From Paenibacillus guangzhouensis (GTDB taxonomy: Bacteria; Bacillota; Bacilli; Paenibacillales; Paenibacillaceae): DNA of 64,000 nucleotides. Within the stretch, counting starts at the first letter, position 1. The number at the start of each line of letters is the position of its first letter. This document shows, piece by piece, positions 42,479 through 51,170 of the stretch. The stretch covers positions 5,491,501 to 5,555,500 of the forward strand of contig NZ_CP045293.1 of NCBI RefSeq assembly GCF_009363075.1, written 5' to 3'. Below the pieces are notes generated by a model that searched no databases, had not been told where the DNA came from, and worked only from the letters and a program-made list of their open reading frames with translations. The position numbers and the translations under genes are program-made.

Positions 42479-43336
42479 GTGTCTAGTAAAGATGAAGAAT
42501 ATTATAAGAAGTTGTATCGATACTATAAAAAGAAATATAAGGATTGCAAAGAAAGTCTTGAAGAATGTGAAGAATCGCGTTGTAAACCCGGCCCTCCGGG
42601 ACCCCCGGGGCCACCCGGACCACCCGGACCTCCGGGGCAAAATGGACAGGATGGACAGACTGGAGAGCAAGGGCCGCCGGGGCCACCCGGACCTCCAGGG
42701 CAAAATGGACAGGATGGGCAGACTGGAGAGCAAGGGCCGCCGGGGCCACCCGGACCTCCGGGGCAAAATGGACAGGATGGACAGACTGGAGAGCAAGGGC
42801 CGCCGGGGCCACCCGGACCTCCTGGGCAAAATGGACAGGATGGACAAACTGGAGAGCAAGGTCCACCCGGACCACAAGGTCCTCCAGGACCGACAATAAC
42901 TCCAGCTTATGGATATGTCGTACGGAATAATACTGCTAATGTTACGTACGTTGTGAACACGCCAGTTCAACTGGATGTATTTAATCCACTTGTTCTAAAC
43001 GATGTGACGATGGCGACGAATGGCTTGCAAGTGCAAAGAACAGGGATATATCATGTGCAATTCGCAGTGTCTACTGTACAATCTTCAAGTCAGAACAGCC
43101 AATCGCTTGTTGATTTAAGGGTTTTCATAAATGGCAGCGTTTCTGCCCAAACACAATATCCTAGTAGAGTATCATTACAATTTACACAAAACGGCCAATC
43201 TGTAAATCATACGATCACGCAACATTCCTCCGCACTCCTACAATTAACTACAGGAGACTTAGTTCAAATTGCGCCGGTTACCGCAGCAGCAAGCTCTTAT
43301 ACGACTGCTTATTTACAAGTAATCCAAATCATATAG
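42479..43336 (+). CDS. BclA-like collagen-repeat surface/exosporium protein
   Basis: 285 residues. A charged N-terminal helix (about 1-35, rich in Lys, Tyr and Glu, with Cys residues in a KDC/EEC/SRC pattern) is followed by about 30 Gly-X-Y triplets, mostly GPP with [12 protein letters not shown] inserts. A C-terminal domain of about 140 residues resembles the jelly-roll (C1q/TNF-like) tip of BclA. Such proteins form trimeric fibres on spores or cells. The in-frame start is GTG 42479, 7 bases after GGAGG. An out-of-frame ATG at 42477 overlaps it and opens a second frame through the repeat. No signal peptide is seen, which fits a spore-coat or exosporium protein. Confidence 0.82.
   Translation: MSSKDEEYYKKLYRYYKKKYKDCKESLEECEESRCKPGPPGPPGPPGPPGPPGQNGQDGQTGEQGPPGPPGPPGQNGQDGQTGEQGPPGPPGPPGQNGQDGQTGEQGPPGPPGPPGQNGQDGQTGEQGPPGPQGPPGPTITPAYGYVVRNNTANVTYVVNTPVQLDVFNPLVLNDVTMATNGLQVQRTGIYHVQFAVSTVQSSSQNSQSLVDLRVFINGSVSAQTQYPSRVSLQFTQNGQSVNHTITQHSSALLQLTTGDLVQIAPVTAAASSYTTAYLQVIQII
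42635..42886 (+). repeat. Four tandem 63-base units in the collagen region
   Basis: Units start at 42635, 42698, 42761 and 42824. Each encodes [12 protein letters not shown] plus GPP triplets and they are nearly identical at base level, so copy number probably varies between strains. Confidence 0.9.
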
Positions 43337-43361
43337 TCTAAGCAGGTTAATTCTTATAATC

Positions 43362-43396
43362 AAAAAAGAACCCTAAACTTTTGGTTTTAGGGTTCT
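43362..43396 (-). terminator. Terminator of the MFS gene at 43418
   Basis: AGAACCCTAAA / TTTAGGGTTCT with an 8-base loop is followed on the minus strand by T6. It lies between the convergent collagen and MFS genes and may also act weakly on the plus strand. Confidence 0.8.
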
Positions 43397-43417
43397 AATG
43401 ATGAGTAAAAACATAAT

Positions 43418-44806
43418 CTATTTTGCCGCTTTTCGCCCCACCAATACCCAGTACAGAGATAAACTGAGGAGGGTAATGAGTACGAGAATGAATAGGATAT
43501 TACTGAACATGGAAGCATCCGAAGTGCTTGTCATCCCTAGGAAGTTATTTCGCAGTGCGGAACGGTCCATCATGGCTGCTGTATAGGCAATTCCGATTGA
43601 CATCGCGACATTCAGTGTCAAATTATAAAATCCGACCGCTGTTCCTGTTTTTTCTTTTTCAATCGTACGAATACAAGAATCAATTAATGGTGCATACATG
43701 AATGCAAATGAACTAGAGAATAGCACCATGGAAATCACGAATACAACAACAGAGGATTGTATAAAGAATGCGCCTAACAGTAGGCTGACTACAATACTGG
43801 ACATGGCAATTGTAATACATTGCTTGCTCCCCAGAAACTTCGCAATTTTACCAGAAAGTGCCCCGACGATCGTAGCTCCTATAAAGCCTGGTATCATGAG
43901 TAGTGAAATGGTATCGAGCTTCAGACCATATATCTTTTCAAGTAAGAATGGAAACAGGAAAATGTACGCTAACTGCACAGAGTAAATGACAAAAGCAACG
44001 CCGAGCAAGGAGATAAACTGATTATTTTTAAAGAATGATATGCCAATAAATGCTTTGGAGTTCTTCTTGATATAAATAAGGAACAATGTTATTGCAGCAA
44101 CAAACAAGAGAAGGTACACCCAATTGAAATCAGTAATGTACAGGAGTAGGGCCGCTGAAATAGTTCCCACGAGAAATAATCCCAATACATCTACATTACT
44201 TTTTTTCGCTTCTTCCTTAGGGAGATATTTCAAAACAAAAGGAAGGGTAAGCAGGGTTACTAAAGAAAGTAAAAACAGTGTTGTCCAATGGAAGTACGTA
44301 GAAACGTAACCTCCAGTCAATGTACCTATAAGCTGCGAAAGCGCAAAGCTGCTGGTACTCAATCCTAAAAATTTCTTTTGTTCATTTGCAGGTAAATGTT
44401 TGGTTACAAAGATAACATAGAGTGTTTCGGCTGATGCCAAGCCTGCCGTCTGAATGATTCGTGAGATCACAACGAGTATAAACGAATGTTGGAACAAGTA
44501 TCCCATGACGGAACCAGCACATATTAATATGATCCCCGCGATAAAAAGTTTTCTGATACTAACGGAATCCGCCAAAGCTGCGTAAACCACCGCTCCGATT
44601 CCAATCACAAGGCCAGCCAAGGTAGCTTGCCAGCTAACGGTAGTCGCCGAAATTTGGAAATCCTTTGCCATATCGACAGAAATAATCTTAAACGAGTTGT
44701 CAATGATCAGACATAATAGAAATAACAGCAAGGTTATCGGTACTGCTTTCTTAACATTATACTCTTGATTTTTCTTCATGCTCACATCTGCAGTTATGGT
44801 AGACAT
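43418..44806 (-). CDS. MFS transporter, probable drug exporter (TetL/Bcr-like)
   Basis: 462 residues with about 14 helices. The motif-A-like loop is YAALADSVSIRKLF and the motif-C-like stretch is LSQLIGTLTGGYVSTYF. AAAGGAG precedes the ATG. The gap up to 45091 holds a GntR-type palindrome (44919) in its likely promoter, and the GntR gene lies just upstream, so expression is probably controlled by it. Substrate unknown. Confidence 0.82.
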   Translation of the reverse strand: MSTITADVSMKKNQEYNVKKAVPITLLLFLLCLIIDNSFKIISVDMAKDFQISATTVSWQATLAGLVIGIGAVVYAALADSVSIRKLFIAGIILICAGSVMGYLFQHSFILVVISRIIQTAGLASAETLYVIFVTKHLPANEQKKFLGLSTSSFALSQLIGTLTGGYVSTYFHWTTLFLLSLVTLLTLPFVLKYLPKEEAKKSNVDVLGLFLVGTISAALLLYITDFNWVYLLLFVAAITLFLIYIKKNSKAFIGISFFKNNQFISLLGVAFVIYSVQLAYIFLFPFLLEKIYGLKLDTISLLMIPGFIGATIVGALSGKIAKFLGSKQCITIAMSSIVVSLLLGAFFIQSSVVVFVISMVLFSSSFAFMYAPLIDSCIRTIEKEKTGTAVGFYNLTLNVAMSIGIAYTAAMMDRSALRNNFLGMTSTSDASMFSNILFILVLITLLSLSLYWVLVGRKAAK

Positions 44807-44918
44807 AGCGATATTCTTCTCCTTTGTTGTTTCCTCATGATGTTAAAAGGTAGCGCTTCCATGAATACCCCAAAATAGTATTATCTTTTGGTTACGATTT
44901 CATGATCATGCATAATTC

Positions 44919-44936
44919 TATACAACATTGTATAGT
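44919..44936. promoter_or_regulatory. Operator for the GntR/UTRA regulator
   Basis: CTATACAA-CA-TTGTATAG is a perfect palindrome with 8-base arms of the type used by HutC/TreR-class GntR proteins. On the minus strand it sits between TAGACA and TAGAAT (16-base spacing), the probable promoter of the MFS gene. Confidence 0.65.
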
Positions 44937-45033
44937 TGTCTAAAAACTTGTATTAGATTTAACAAAGAGAATGTTAACACAGCTTTATCTTGCAGACAAC
45001 CCATCTTTTTTTGGAATTTGTCTTTTTTGTTAC

Positions 45034-45066
45034 AAAAAAGCGATATATTCATAAGAATACATCGCT
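45034..45066 (-). terminator. Terminator of the TetR-GntR unit
   Basis: On the minus strand AGCGATGTATTC / GAATATATCGCT (one G-U pair, 4-base loop) is followed by T6. It lies 26 bases after the GntR stop codon. Confidence 0.8.
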
Positions 45067-45091
45067 ACCAGTTTATAGAATTATTTATTTG

Positions 45092-45835
45092 TTATTTAGA
45101 TGCTTTGATCTTAATTTGACTGTGTGCCACAGGGATATAGTATTTGTTGTAGACAACAGGGTATTTATCGCTGATATATACGCTTTCTAGGATCAAATCA
45201 CATTCCTCTTCGTTAGAAAGTTGGTATTTTAGCGACGACGGCGTATTGACGGAATTCGAACGTTTAATTTCAATGGTTGAGGAATTGGCGAGTTCATATA
45301 TTTTCGTTTCCAACATCTCTAATACCTGTCCCTCGTTTTGTAAGTCAAGATTTAACTCGGAGACCGCTTCGATTGGCATCATCGTAAAAGCAAAAGCTAC
45401 GATCTTGTCGTTGCTTTTATACCATCGTTCCAACGCAACAACGGCAGTCGTCTGTTGATTCAATACTTGCATGGCATAATCCGTTAATAGGTCGATTCGA
45501 AAACTAAGTTCGATATCATCTATGTTTCCGGTATAGCATTTATAGAGAGGATTCCCGAGCTTCTCCAGGCCATCCATATGATCATTATGATGGAATTTTG
45601 TAATGAAATTCCCTTTTCCGTGGATGTTTTTAACCAAGCCATCCTCCTGCAATAGTGCTAGAGCATGTCGTAATGTCATTCGGCTTACACCGAATTTTTT
45701 GGCCAATTCAGGTTCTGTAGGAAGCTGACTGTCGGGAGGAAATGCTCCATCCATGATTAATTTATACAATTGGTCATACACAATGACGAATAATGGCTTT
45801 TTTTGTTTATTGAGCTCATGAAGTTTATTAATCAT
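45092..45835 (-). CDS. GntR-family regulator (HutC/UTRA type)
   Basis: 247 residues: GntR winged helix (LPTEPELAKKFGVSRMTLRH, GKGNFI) and a UTRA effector domain at about 90-245. UTRA regulators bind small ligands such as sugars or nucleosides. It is 12 bases after the TetR stop, so the two are probably co-transcribed. Its likely site is the palindrome at 44919, before the MFS gene. Confidence 0.87.
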   Translation of the reverse strand: MINKLHELNKQKKPLFVIVYDQLYKLIMDGAFPPDSQLPTEPELAKKFGVSRMTLRHALALLQEDGLVKNIHGKGNFITKFHHNDHMDGLEKLGNPLYKCYTGNIDDIELSFRIDLLTDYAMQVLNQQTTAVVALERWYKSNDKIVAFAFTMMPIEAVSELNLDLQNEGQVLEMLETKIYELANSSTIEIKRSNSVNTPSSLKYQLSNEEECDLILESVYISDKYPVVYNKYYIPVAHSQIKIKASK

Positions 45836-45847
45836 TTTCTTATGCCC

Positions 45848-46453
45848 CTATAATCGTTCTTCTTTTCTTGAATCTATTGTAACGTGGATTCCTTCGAATG
45901 CGTATGCTACCAAATGTTGCACATAGGGCTCGTCCAATGGATCACCAGTCACTAGCAAACGGTAGAAAATCGGCCCATAAATGAGATCCGTGCATATTTC
46001 AATGTCGAGACTCTTTTTCAATTCCCCGCGTTGAATTCCTTTCTCTAACAGACCTCTTGCCTCAAGTCGGCGGGGACGGAAAAATCGTGCTCGATAGGCT
46101 TCCGCCAATCCTGAATCAAACTGGCCTTCGCCTAATAACTCCGTAATGATGGTCCCCTCCCGACTCGTCAAAAACCGGGCTAAATTCGTGGCGTGAATTT
46201 GAATATCTTGAAATGCTGAACCCGTATCAGGCACGGGCAGTCTGGCCGTGGCGGCATACAGGTAACTATCCATGACCACAGCAGCCTTGTTCGGCCACCA
46301 TTTATATATTGTGGCTTTGCTAACTTGGGCACGATCGGCAATTTTATCAACGGTGACGGCTTGAAAACCATTTTCCAACAATAACTCATAAGATGCGGAA
46401 AGGATAGACTTTTGCGCTTCTACATTACGAGGCCTGCCTCTTTTGCCATTCAT
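45848..46453 (-). CDS. TetR-family regulator of efflux
   Basis: 201 residues. DNA-binding helix-turn-helix at about 10-60 (TVDKIADRAQVSKATIYKWW) and a TetR C-terminal ligand domain. It is divergent from the MFS gene at 46728. Three copies of a TATAC-N5-GTAT motif fill the gap, so it very likely represses itself and that pump. It also heads the GntR transcript. Confidence 0.87.
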   Translation of the reverse strand: MNGKRGRPRNVEAQKSILSASYELLLENGFQAVTVDKIADRAQVSKATIYKWWPNKAAVVMDSYLYAATARLPVPDTGSAFQDIQIHATNLARFLTSREGTIITELLGEGQFDSGLAEAYRARFFRPRRLEARGLLEKGIQRGELKKSLDIEICTDLIYGPIFYRLLVTGDPLDEPYVQHLVAYAFEGIHVTIDSRKEERL

Positions 46454-46495
46454 CGTAATTATCCCCTTTCGTCAATACATAACAGATAAAAACAA

Positions 46496-46511
46496 ACTAT
46501 ACGTTCAGTAT
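46496..46511. promoter_or_regulatory. TetR operator copy 1
   Basis: ACTATACGTTCAGTAT, whose core TATAC-GTTCA-GTATA is a palindrome. On the minus strand its TATAGT also serves as a likely -10 of the TetR promoter (TTCACA 16 bases upstream). Confidence 0.7.
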
Positions 46512-46548
46512 ACCAATTGTGAATAAAAAATAAAGTTGAAATCACCTA

Positions 46549-46577
46549 TTTACAAAACTACACGTTCAGTATATTAT
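46549..46577 (+). promoter_or_regulatory. Promoter of the MFS pump
   Basis: TTTACA (46549-46554), a 17-base spacer and TATTAT (46572-46577). The second operator fills the spacer almost exactly. Confidence 0.65.
46557..46572. promoter_or_regulatory. TetR operator copy 2
   Basis: ACTACACGTTCAGTAT differs from copies 1 and 3 by one base and lies in the pump promoter's spacer. Confidence 0.7.
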
Positions 46578-46596
46578 TTTGTTATTGAATTTATAA

Positions 46597-46612
46597 ACTA
46601 TACGTTCAGTAT
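46597..46612. promoter_or_regulatory. TetR operator copy 3
   Basis: ACTATACGTTCAGTAT, identical to copy 1, falls just downstream of the predicted pump transcription start, a typical roadblock position. Confidence 0.7.
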
Positions 46613-46644
46613 TTAAAATGCGAAGAAGGAGGAGTTAGCCCGAG

Positions 46645-46683
46645 GTGAAATTCGCATGGAATTGTCATTACCGTAATCAATGA
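46645..46683 (+). CDS. Possible 12-residue leader peptide
   Basis: A strong Shine-Dalgarno sequence, GGAGGAG at 46628-46634, lies in the pump leader far from the pump start. Ten bases after it GTG 46645 opens [12 protein letters not shown] and stops at 46683. It could be a regulatory leader peptide or chance. No attenuator hairpin is evident after it. Confidence 0.25.
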   Translation: MKFAWNCHYRNQ

Positions 46684-46727
46684 AGTCCCTTGACTGTAAA
46701 AATAATAAGTATAAGGAGTTGCCTAAA

Positions 46728-47921
46728 ATGACTGCTGTAAAAAAACAAACAATCGAGAAAAATATCCCAACATGGTTAACCATACTGCTGGCTGCCGCAT
46801 GCGGAATTATTGTAGCTAATCTTTACTATGCGCAGCCCTTGATCGGGGTCATCAGCTCTTCAATTGGGCTGTCAGCAACCAGTGCAGGCTTTATCGTGAC
46901 GATAACGCAGATTGGTTACGTCGTCGGCTTGCTATTTGTCGTACCTATGGGAGATATTGTTGAGAATCGAAGGCTAATTGTCATATCTTTACTTCTCACA
47001 GCGGTTGCCCTTGCCATCACTGCTGTGTCGAAGCAAGCTGTGCTGTTCCTATGCGCTGCATTAGTCATTGGTATAGGGTCGGTCGCTGCACAAGTACTTG
47101 TGCCTTTTGCGTCATATCTTGCATCCGAATCCTCACGCGGCCGTGTTGTCGGCAATATTATGAGTGGCTTGTTACTTGGAATTATGCTAGCACGTCCTTT
47201 GTCGAGCCTGGTCGCTGACTTCTTTGGATGGCATGCCGTATTCGCTTTGTCGGCTGCAGCCGTTTTTATTTTGGCAATCGTACTGTCGAAGGTGCTGCCT
47301 ACAAGAAGGCCTTCGACAGACACACACTATACAGCTCTACTTGGTTCGATGTGGCACTTGCTGCGAACAACCCCGATCTTACGCCGCCGGGCTGCTTATC
47401 ATGCATGTGTGTTTGCGACGTTTAGCTTATTCTGGACAACAGTTCCTTTATTGTTATCTAGCGAGGCTTTTCATTTTACTCAGAAAGGCATTGCGTTATT
47501 CGCGCTAGTAGGCGTTGCAGGCGCAGTAGCTGCGCCTGTAGCTGGGAGGTTGGCCGACCGCGGCTGGACGAAGCCTGCGACAGGGATTGCGCTCGCTACG
47601 GTCGTCATTTCTGTTCTGTTACCGCTTATGATCCGTAGTAGTTCACCCATCGGCATTGCTGTTCTCGTCGTTGCAGCCATATTATTGGACGCCGGTGTAT
47701 CCGCAAATCTTGTGCTCGGACAACGTGCGCTCTTTACGTTGAGTCCGGAAATTCGCAGTCGTCTGAATGGGCTTTTTATGGCTATTTTCTTCTTTGGTGG
47801 TGCGATCGGATCCGCAATTGGAGGGTGGATATACGCCACGGGGGGATGGAGTGCTGCGTTATGGGTTGGGATAGCTTTCCCGATCATTGCCTTGCTTTAT
47901 TTTGCCACAGAGAAGAAGTAA
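46728..47921 (+). CDS. MFS transporter (12 helices)
   Basis: 397 residues. The start region contains [18 protein letters not shown], the signature of an MFS group common in efflux of sugars or drugs, and the loop [12 protein letters not shown] is its motif A. ATG 46728 has AAGGAG 9-10 bases upstream; ATG 46680 has none. It is divergent from and probably repressed by the TetR protein. It ends 13 bases before the convergent LtrA gene with no obvious terminator. Confidence 0.84.
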   Translation: MTAVKKQTIEKNIPTWLTILLAAACGIIVANLYYAQPLIGVISSSIGLSATSAGFIVTITQIGYVVGLLFVVPMGDIVENRRLIVISLLLTAVALAITAVSKQAVLFLCAALVIGIGSVAAQVLVPFASYLASESSRGRVVGNIMSGLLLGIMLARPLSSLVADFFGWHAVFALSAAAVFILAIVLSKVLPTRRPSTDTHYTALLGSMWHLLRTTPILRRRAAYHACVFATFSLFWTTVPLLLSSEAFHFTQKGIALFALVGVAGAVAAPVAGRLADRGWTKPATGIALATVVISVLLPLMIRSSSPIGIAVLVVAAILLDAGVSANLVLGQRALFTLSPEIRSRLNGLFMAIFFFGGAIGSAIGGWIYATGGWSAALWVGIAFPIIALLYFATEKK

Positions 47922-47934
47922 TTCTATGCCATTA

Positions 47935-49023
47935 TTATGTTGTTAGTTTCGCATACGCGATAAAGAACACCGTGATCTCTCCAATGATTGCATAATTAGG
48001 TACATGATAAATCAAGTCAAACATTATACAGCAACCCAATATTCCTAATAATATCGCCAAATGATAGGGCTTTAAGCGTAGATGTTTGTGTCTATATAGG
48101 TGGAACACCAGAGATGTCGATAGAAAGTATAGAAGTACGGACCCGAATACAAAAATCAACATGAATGGATAATCTAATTTTTGTTGATACAACAATTGGA
48201 TTGATGCGGCGATCATGCTCAAGGATAAGTATATGAATAAGTGTCCATAAATAATCGTCTGGCCCGCCGTTTGTATTTCCTTACTCACTTTGGTCTCAAC
48301 ATTTTCAAAGTACTGCCACCATATTGCAATGACTAGCAGACTTGTAAATGCGACAAATAAAATCGATGGCAAATCCCAGTGACTGAACTGCAGTACGGCC
48401 AGAATACTGATTACGGATTCACCTAGAAGAATGAGCGTAAACAAGGCAAATCGTTCAAATAAGTGAGGGGTGTGTATGGGTGTCTTCACCAGGTGTCTTC
48501 GCCCGATTAGGGGAAGTATAATATCTACCGCAATTCCCATATACAAAATGACATACCGAATCCAGGAGTCAAAGAAAAGCGAACAAGCAGATATCGATAT
48601 CCCAATTAAAAAGTAGGTCCCCAAGTAGGATGCGGTCGAATGTTGATGAGCCGCTTTGGATTTATGCACCATCAGGTATTGCATGGCAGTCAGTGCTCTC
48701 GAACCTATATATCCTACAAAGAAGGGGATATAGTATTGATCGAAATTAGGGGATAAGCTTGCTGTCATGAGCAATACAAAGAAGAGTTGAAGGATAATAA
48801 ATATTCGATGTATAAAGATATCTTGACCGAATCGATTGATAAAGAGCGTTTGTCCGACCCACCCCCACCAAATTGGGATAAAGATTAGAACAAATTTAAC
48901 GAGATATTCAATGGGAATGACCCCATTGTCTGCATGCAATAAGACATGCGTTGCTTTGGAGACCGCTGCGACAAAAAGAATATCATAAAATAGCTCTAAC
49001 CAGGTGACCTTTTTTTCAGCCAT
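47935..49023 (-). CDS. Low temperature requirement protein A (LtrA) family
   Basis: 362 residues with about 11-12 helices. VTWLELFYDILFVAAVSKAT at the start, FERFALFTLILLGESVISIL and the VYIYGHLFIYLSLSMI-like region are the LtrA family landmarks. ATG 49023 has AAGGGGG upstream; ATG 49050 lacks a site. LtrA was described as needed for cold growth in Listeria; the biochemical role is unknown. Confidence 0.87.
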   Translation of the reverse strand: MAEKKVTWLELFYDILFVAAVSKATHVLLHADNGVIPIEYLVKFVLIFIPIWWGWVGQTLFINRFGQDIFIHRIFIILQLFFVLLMTASLSPNFDQYYIPFFVGYIGSRALTAMQYLMVHKSKAAHQHSTASYLGTYFLIGISISACSLFFDSWIRYVILYMGIAVDIILPLIGRRHLVKTPIHTPHLFERFALFTLILLGESVISILAVLQFSHWDLPSILFVAFTSLLVIAIWWQYFENVETKVSKEIQTAGQTIIYGHLFIYLSLSMIAASIQLLYQQKLDYPFMLIFVFGSVLLYFLSTSLVFHLYRHKHLRLKPYHLAILLGILGCCIMFDLIYHVPNYAIIGEITVFFIAYAKLTT

Positions 49024-49170
49024 ACCCTTTGGAATCCCCCTTTGACGCATATTTTCTAAAGTAAGCTAAATGAAGGCGTTGCTTCATCTGAATGATTATT
49101 TTATTATACCAATTTTAATATCGTGGTCTATAATTTAATCAAACATTATCCATAGTATGGGGGATTAGCG

Positions 49171-49638
49171 ATGATTCGATTAGCAGGAGTCGAAGAGGCT
49201 CATTACGTTCATCAAGCCATGATGGCTGCATTCGAGGAATATAGAAATGCTGATGTTCCTTCCAGTGCACTTCATGAGACAGTAAGTTCCGTCGAGGAAG
49301 CCTTGAGAAATGGGTCGGAGCAAGCTGTAGTATGTATGAATGAGGAAGTTCCGTTAGGTTCGGCAAGGTTTAAAATAGACGCAAGCGGTCTGTACTTCTC
49401 CCGCCTTTCTGTTAGTCCTGAAGCTAGAGGGAGAGGGATTGCTAAGCGTATGCTCTCATGGCTCGAAAATTATGCAGGAGAGCAGGGTAAGTCGAGAGTA
49501 TGGTGCCGAGTTAGGATGTCGGCACCACAAAATATTCGATTGTACCAATCGGTTGGTTATCAGGTTTACAGGGAGGAAATGGTGATCAACCCAAATGGAT
49601 TCGCGGTGAATACAGTGCTTATGGAAAAGATCATTTAA
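49171..49638 (+). CDS. GNAT acetyltransferase
   Basis: 155 residues, one GNAT domain with the acetyl-CoA loop VSPEARGRGIAKRML and NIRLYQSVGYQVYREE after it. GGGGGA lies 6 bases before the ATG. Its stop overlaps the end of the convergent VOC gene by 8 bases. Acceptor unknown. Confidence 0.82.
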   Translation: MIRLAGVEEAHYVHQAMMAAFEEYRNADVPSSALHETVSSVEEALRNGSEQAVVCMNEEVPLGSARFKIDASGLYFSRLSVSPEARGRGIAKRMLSWLENYAGEQGKSRVWCRVRMSAPQNIRLYQSVGYQVYREEMVINPNGFAVNTVLMEKII

Positions 49639-50062
49639 AGGATTGTAGGATTTCCAAATAATGAGGATTGTACATGATGCCGAGCACGTTACCGAATGGA
49701 TCGACGACGGAAGCCGTAATAAATCCTGAATCCCCGCGAGGGATGAGCGGCTCGTACTCTTTAGCTCCCATGTCTTTTAATTTCTGAAGTGTGCCCTCGA
49801 TATCGTCAACATGCCAGTACATGATGGCACCGCCGGGGCCGGACGTCGCAGCAGCAGGAGCAAAACGACGATCAATCAATCCCAATTCGTGCTGGTAGTC
49901 TCCAAGGCGGAACTCGGCATAAGCTAAGCGTCCATCCGGTCCTGAGCGTTCGAAGTAAGGCGCGATGCCTAGCAGAGCGGAATACCACTTCTTAGCCGCT
50001 TCCACATCATCCGCCCAGTAACTGATCGTTGCAAATCCTCGTAATGTTTGGTTGTTGTTCAT
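49631..50062 (-). CDS. VOC family protein
   Basis: 143 residues, two VOC modules (ATISYWADDVEAAKKWYSAL; IMYWHVDDIEGTLQKLKDMG; VVDPFGNVLGIMYNP). It lacks the first-position His typical of glyoxalase I metal binding, so it may be a binding protein rather than an enzyme. GGGAGG precedes the ATG. Confidence 0.8.
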   Translation of the reverse strand: MNNNQTLRGFATISYWADDVEAAKKWYSALLGIAPYFERSGPDGRLAYAEFRLGDYQHELGLIDRRFAPAAATSGPGGAIMYWHVDDIEGTLQKLKDMGAKEYEPLIPRGDSGFITASVVDPFGNVLGIMYNPHYLEILQSFK

Positions 50063-50240
50063 GCTTAATTCCTCCCTAGAATATGATCGATAATCGTATC
50101 TTTAATACCATTATGAGCAACGATCACTGACGACATCCTGTCAGTGTTGTGAAGTTTAAATGAAGTAATTCGATGGTCATCGAAGGATTCTCATGCTAGC
50201 ATAGAGAGACAACAGGAGAAATAAGAAAGTAGGAATCATT

Positions 50241-51146
50241 GTGTCTCGATTACTCTACGCTGCATTAGTGATGCTAAGTCTGATTTGGGGAGGTTCGTTT
50301 TTCTTTATTAAGCAGCTGCTGCACGACTTCGGTCCGTGGACGATTGCTTTCCTAAGATCAAGCTTTGGGTTAATCACCATTACGATCATCATGTTCGTAT
50401 GTAAGAAACCATTCGAGTTACGTAAAATACAGTGGTTCCCGATGGCCGTCATGGCGCTTGTTAACACGGCTGTTCCTTGGGCAATTATCGGGTTCAGCGA
50501 AACTCGATTGTCCAGTAGTATGGCCTCAATATTGAATGCCACCACGCCGCTATGGACGATCGTCGTCGGGGCGCTGGTCTTTAAGGTGGCTACGCACCGG
50601 ATGCAATGGATAGGTATGGGCGTGGCATTTGTTGGGCTGATTATATTACTAGACATTAATCCGCATTCCATTGTGTCGGTCGACTTGATCGGATTTATCT
50701 GTATGCTGGCTGCGACGTTATGCTATGCGTTCGGTTCTCAGTTGTCCAAGCGGCTTAAGGGTGTATCGATGTATCAGACGACATTCGGCACGCTGCTCTG
50801 CGCGATGCTCGGAAGCGGGACAATGGCATTTTCAACCGAACCGGTTGACTTGTCGAAGGTGACTTCGTTAACGAATATCGGGATGCTCATTGGATTGGGC
50901 ATATTCGGCTCAGGCATTGCTTATATTTTATTTTATTTCATGGTTCAACGAGGAAGTCCTGAATTCGCAACGATGGTGACTTATCTCGTTCCAGCTACTG
51001 CCATCCTATGGGGATATACGCTGTTGAACGAGCCCGTTCACTGGAGCTTATTCGCAGGGCTTGCCTTTATTCTGAGCGGCGTATTCGTATCCAGCAGGAA
51101 ACGGGTAAGTCCGGGAACCAGTAATCAAAAAAACACGGTCAGCTGA
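50241..51146 (+). CDS. EamA/DMT family transporter
   Basis: 301 residues with ten helices in two EamA repeats (LIWGGSFFFIKQLLHDFGPW; FICMLAATLCYAFGSQLSKR). It starts at GTG 50241 after TAGGA. Such carriers export metabolites or amino acids. Substrate unknown. Confidence 0.85.
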   Translation: MSRLLYAALVMLSLIWGGSFFFIKQLLHDFGPWTIAFLRSSFGLITITIIMFVCKKPFELRKIQWFPMAVMALVNTAVPWAIIGFSETRLSSSMASILNATTPLWTIVVGALVFKVATHRMQWIGMGVAFVGLIILLDINPHSIVSVDLIGFICMLAATLCYAFGSQLSKRLKGVSMYQTTFGTLLCAMLGSGTMAFSTEPVDLSKVTSLTNIGMLIGLGIFGSGIAYILFYFMVQRGSPEFATMVTYLVPATAILWGYTLLNEPVHWSLFAGLAFILSGVFVSSRKRVSPGTSNQKNTVS

Positions 51147-51169
51147 AATCCAGTCGCCCGTGTTTTTTT
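51127..51169. terminator. Bidirectional terminator, EamA and COG4705 genes
   Basis: AAACACGG / CCGTGTTT within longer A and T tracts, with T7 on the plus strand and A6 on the 5' side, overlaps the gap between convergent genes. Confidence 0.75.
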
Positions 51170-51170
51170 C

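Noticed and set aside
42635-42886. Considered as a CRISPR-like or satellite array
   Set aside because: Repeats are contiguous without spacers and encode Gly-X-Y triplets in one frame, so it is a coding tandem repeat.
42474-42899. Frame-shifted 141-codon frame and a 193-codon minus-strand frame over the collagen repeats
   Set aside because: Both are by-products of the 63-base repeat, which keeps all frames free of stops; composition is Gly-Arg or Ser-rich low complexity.
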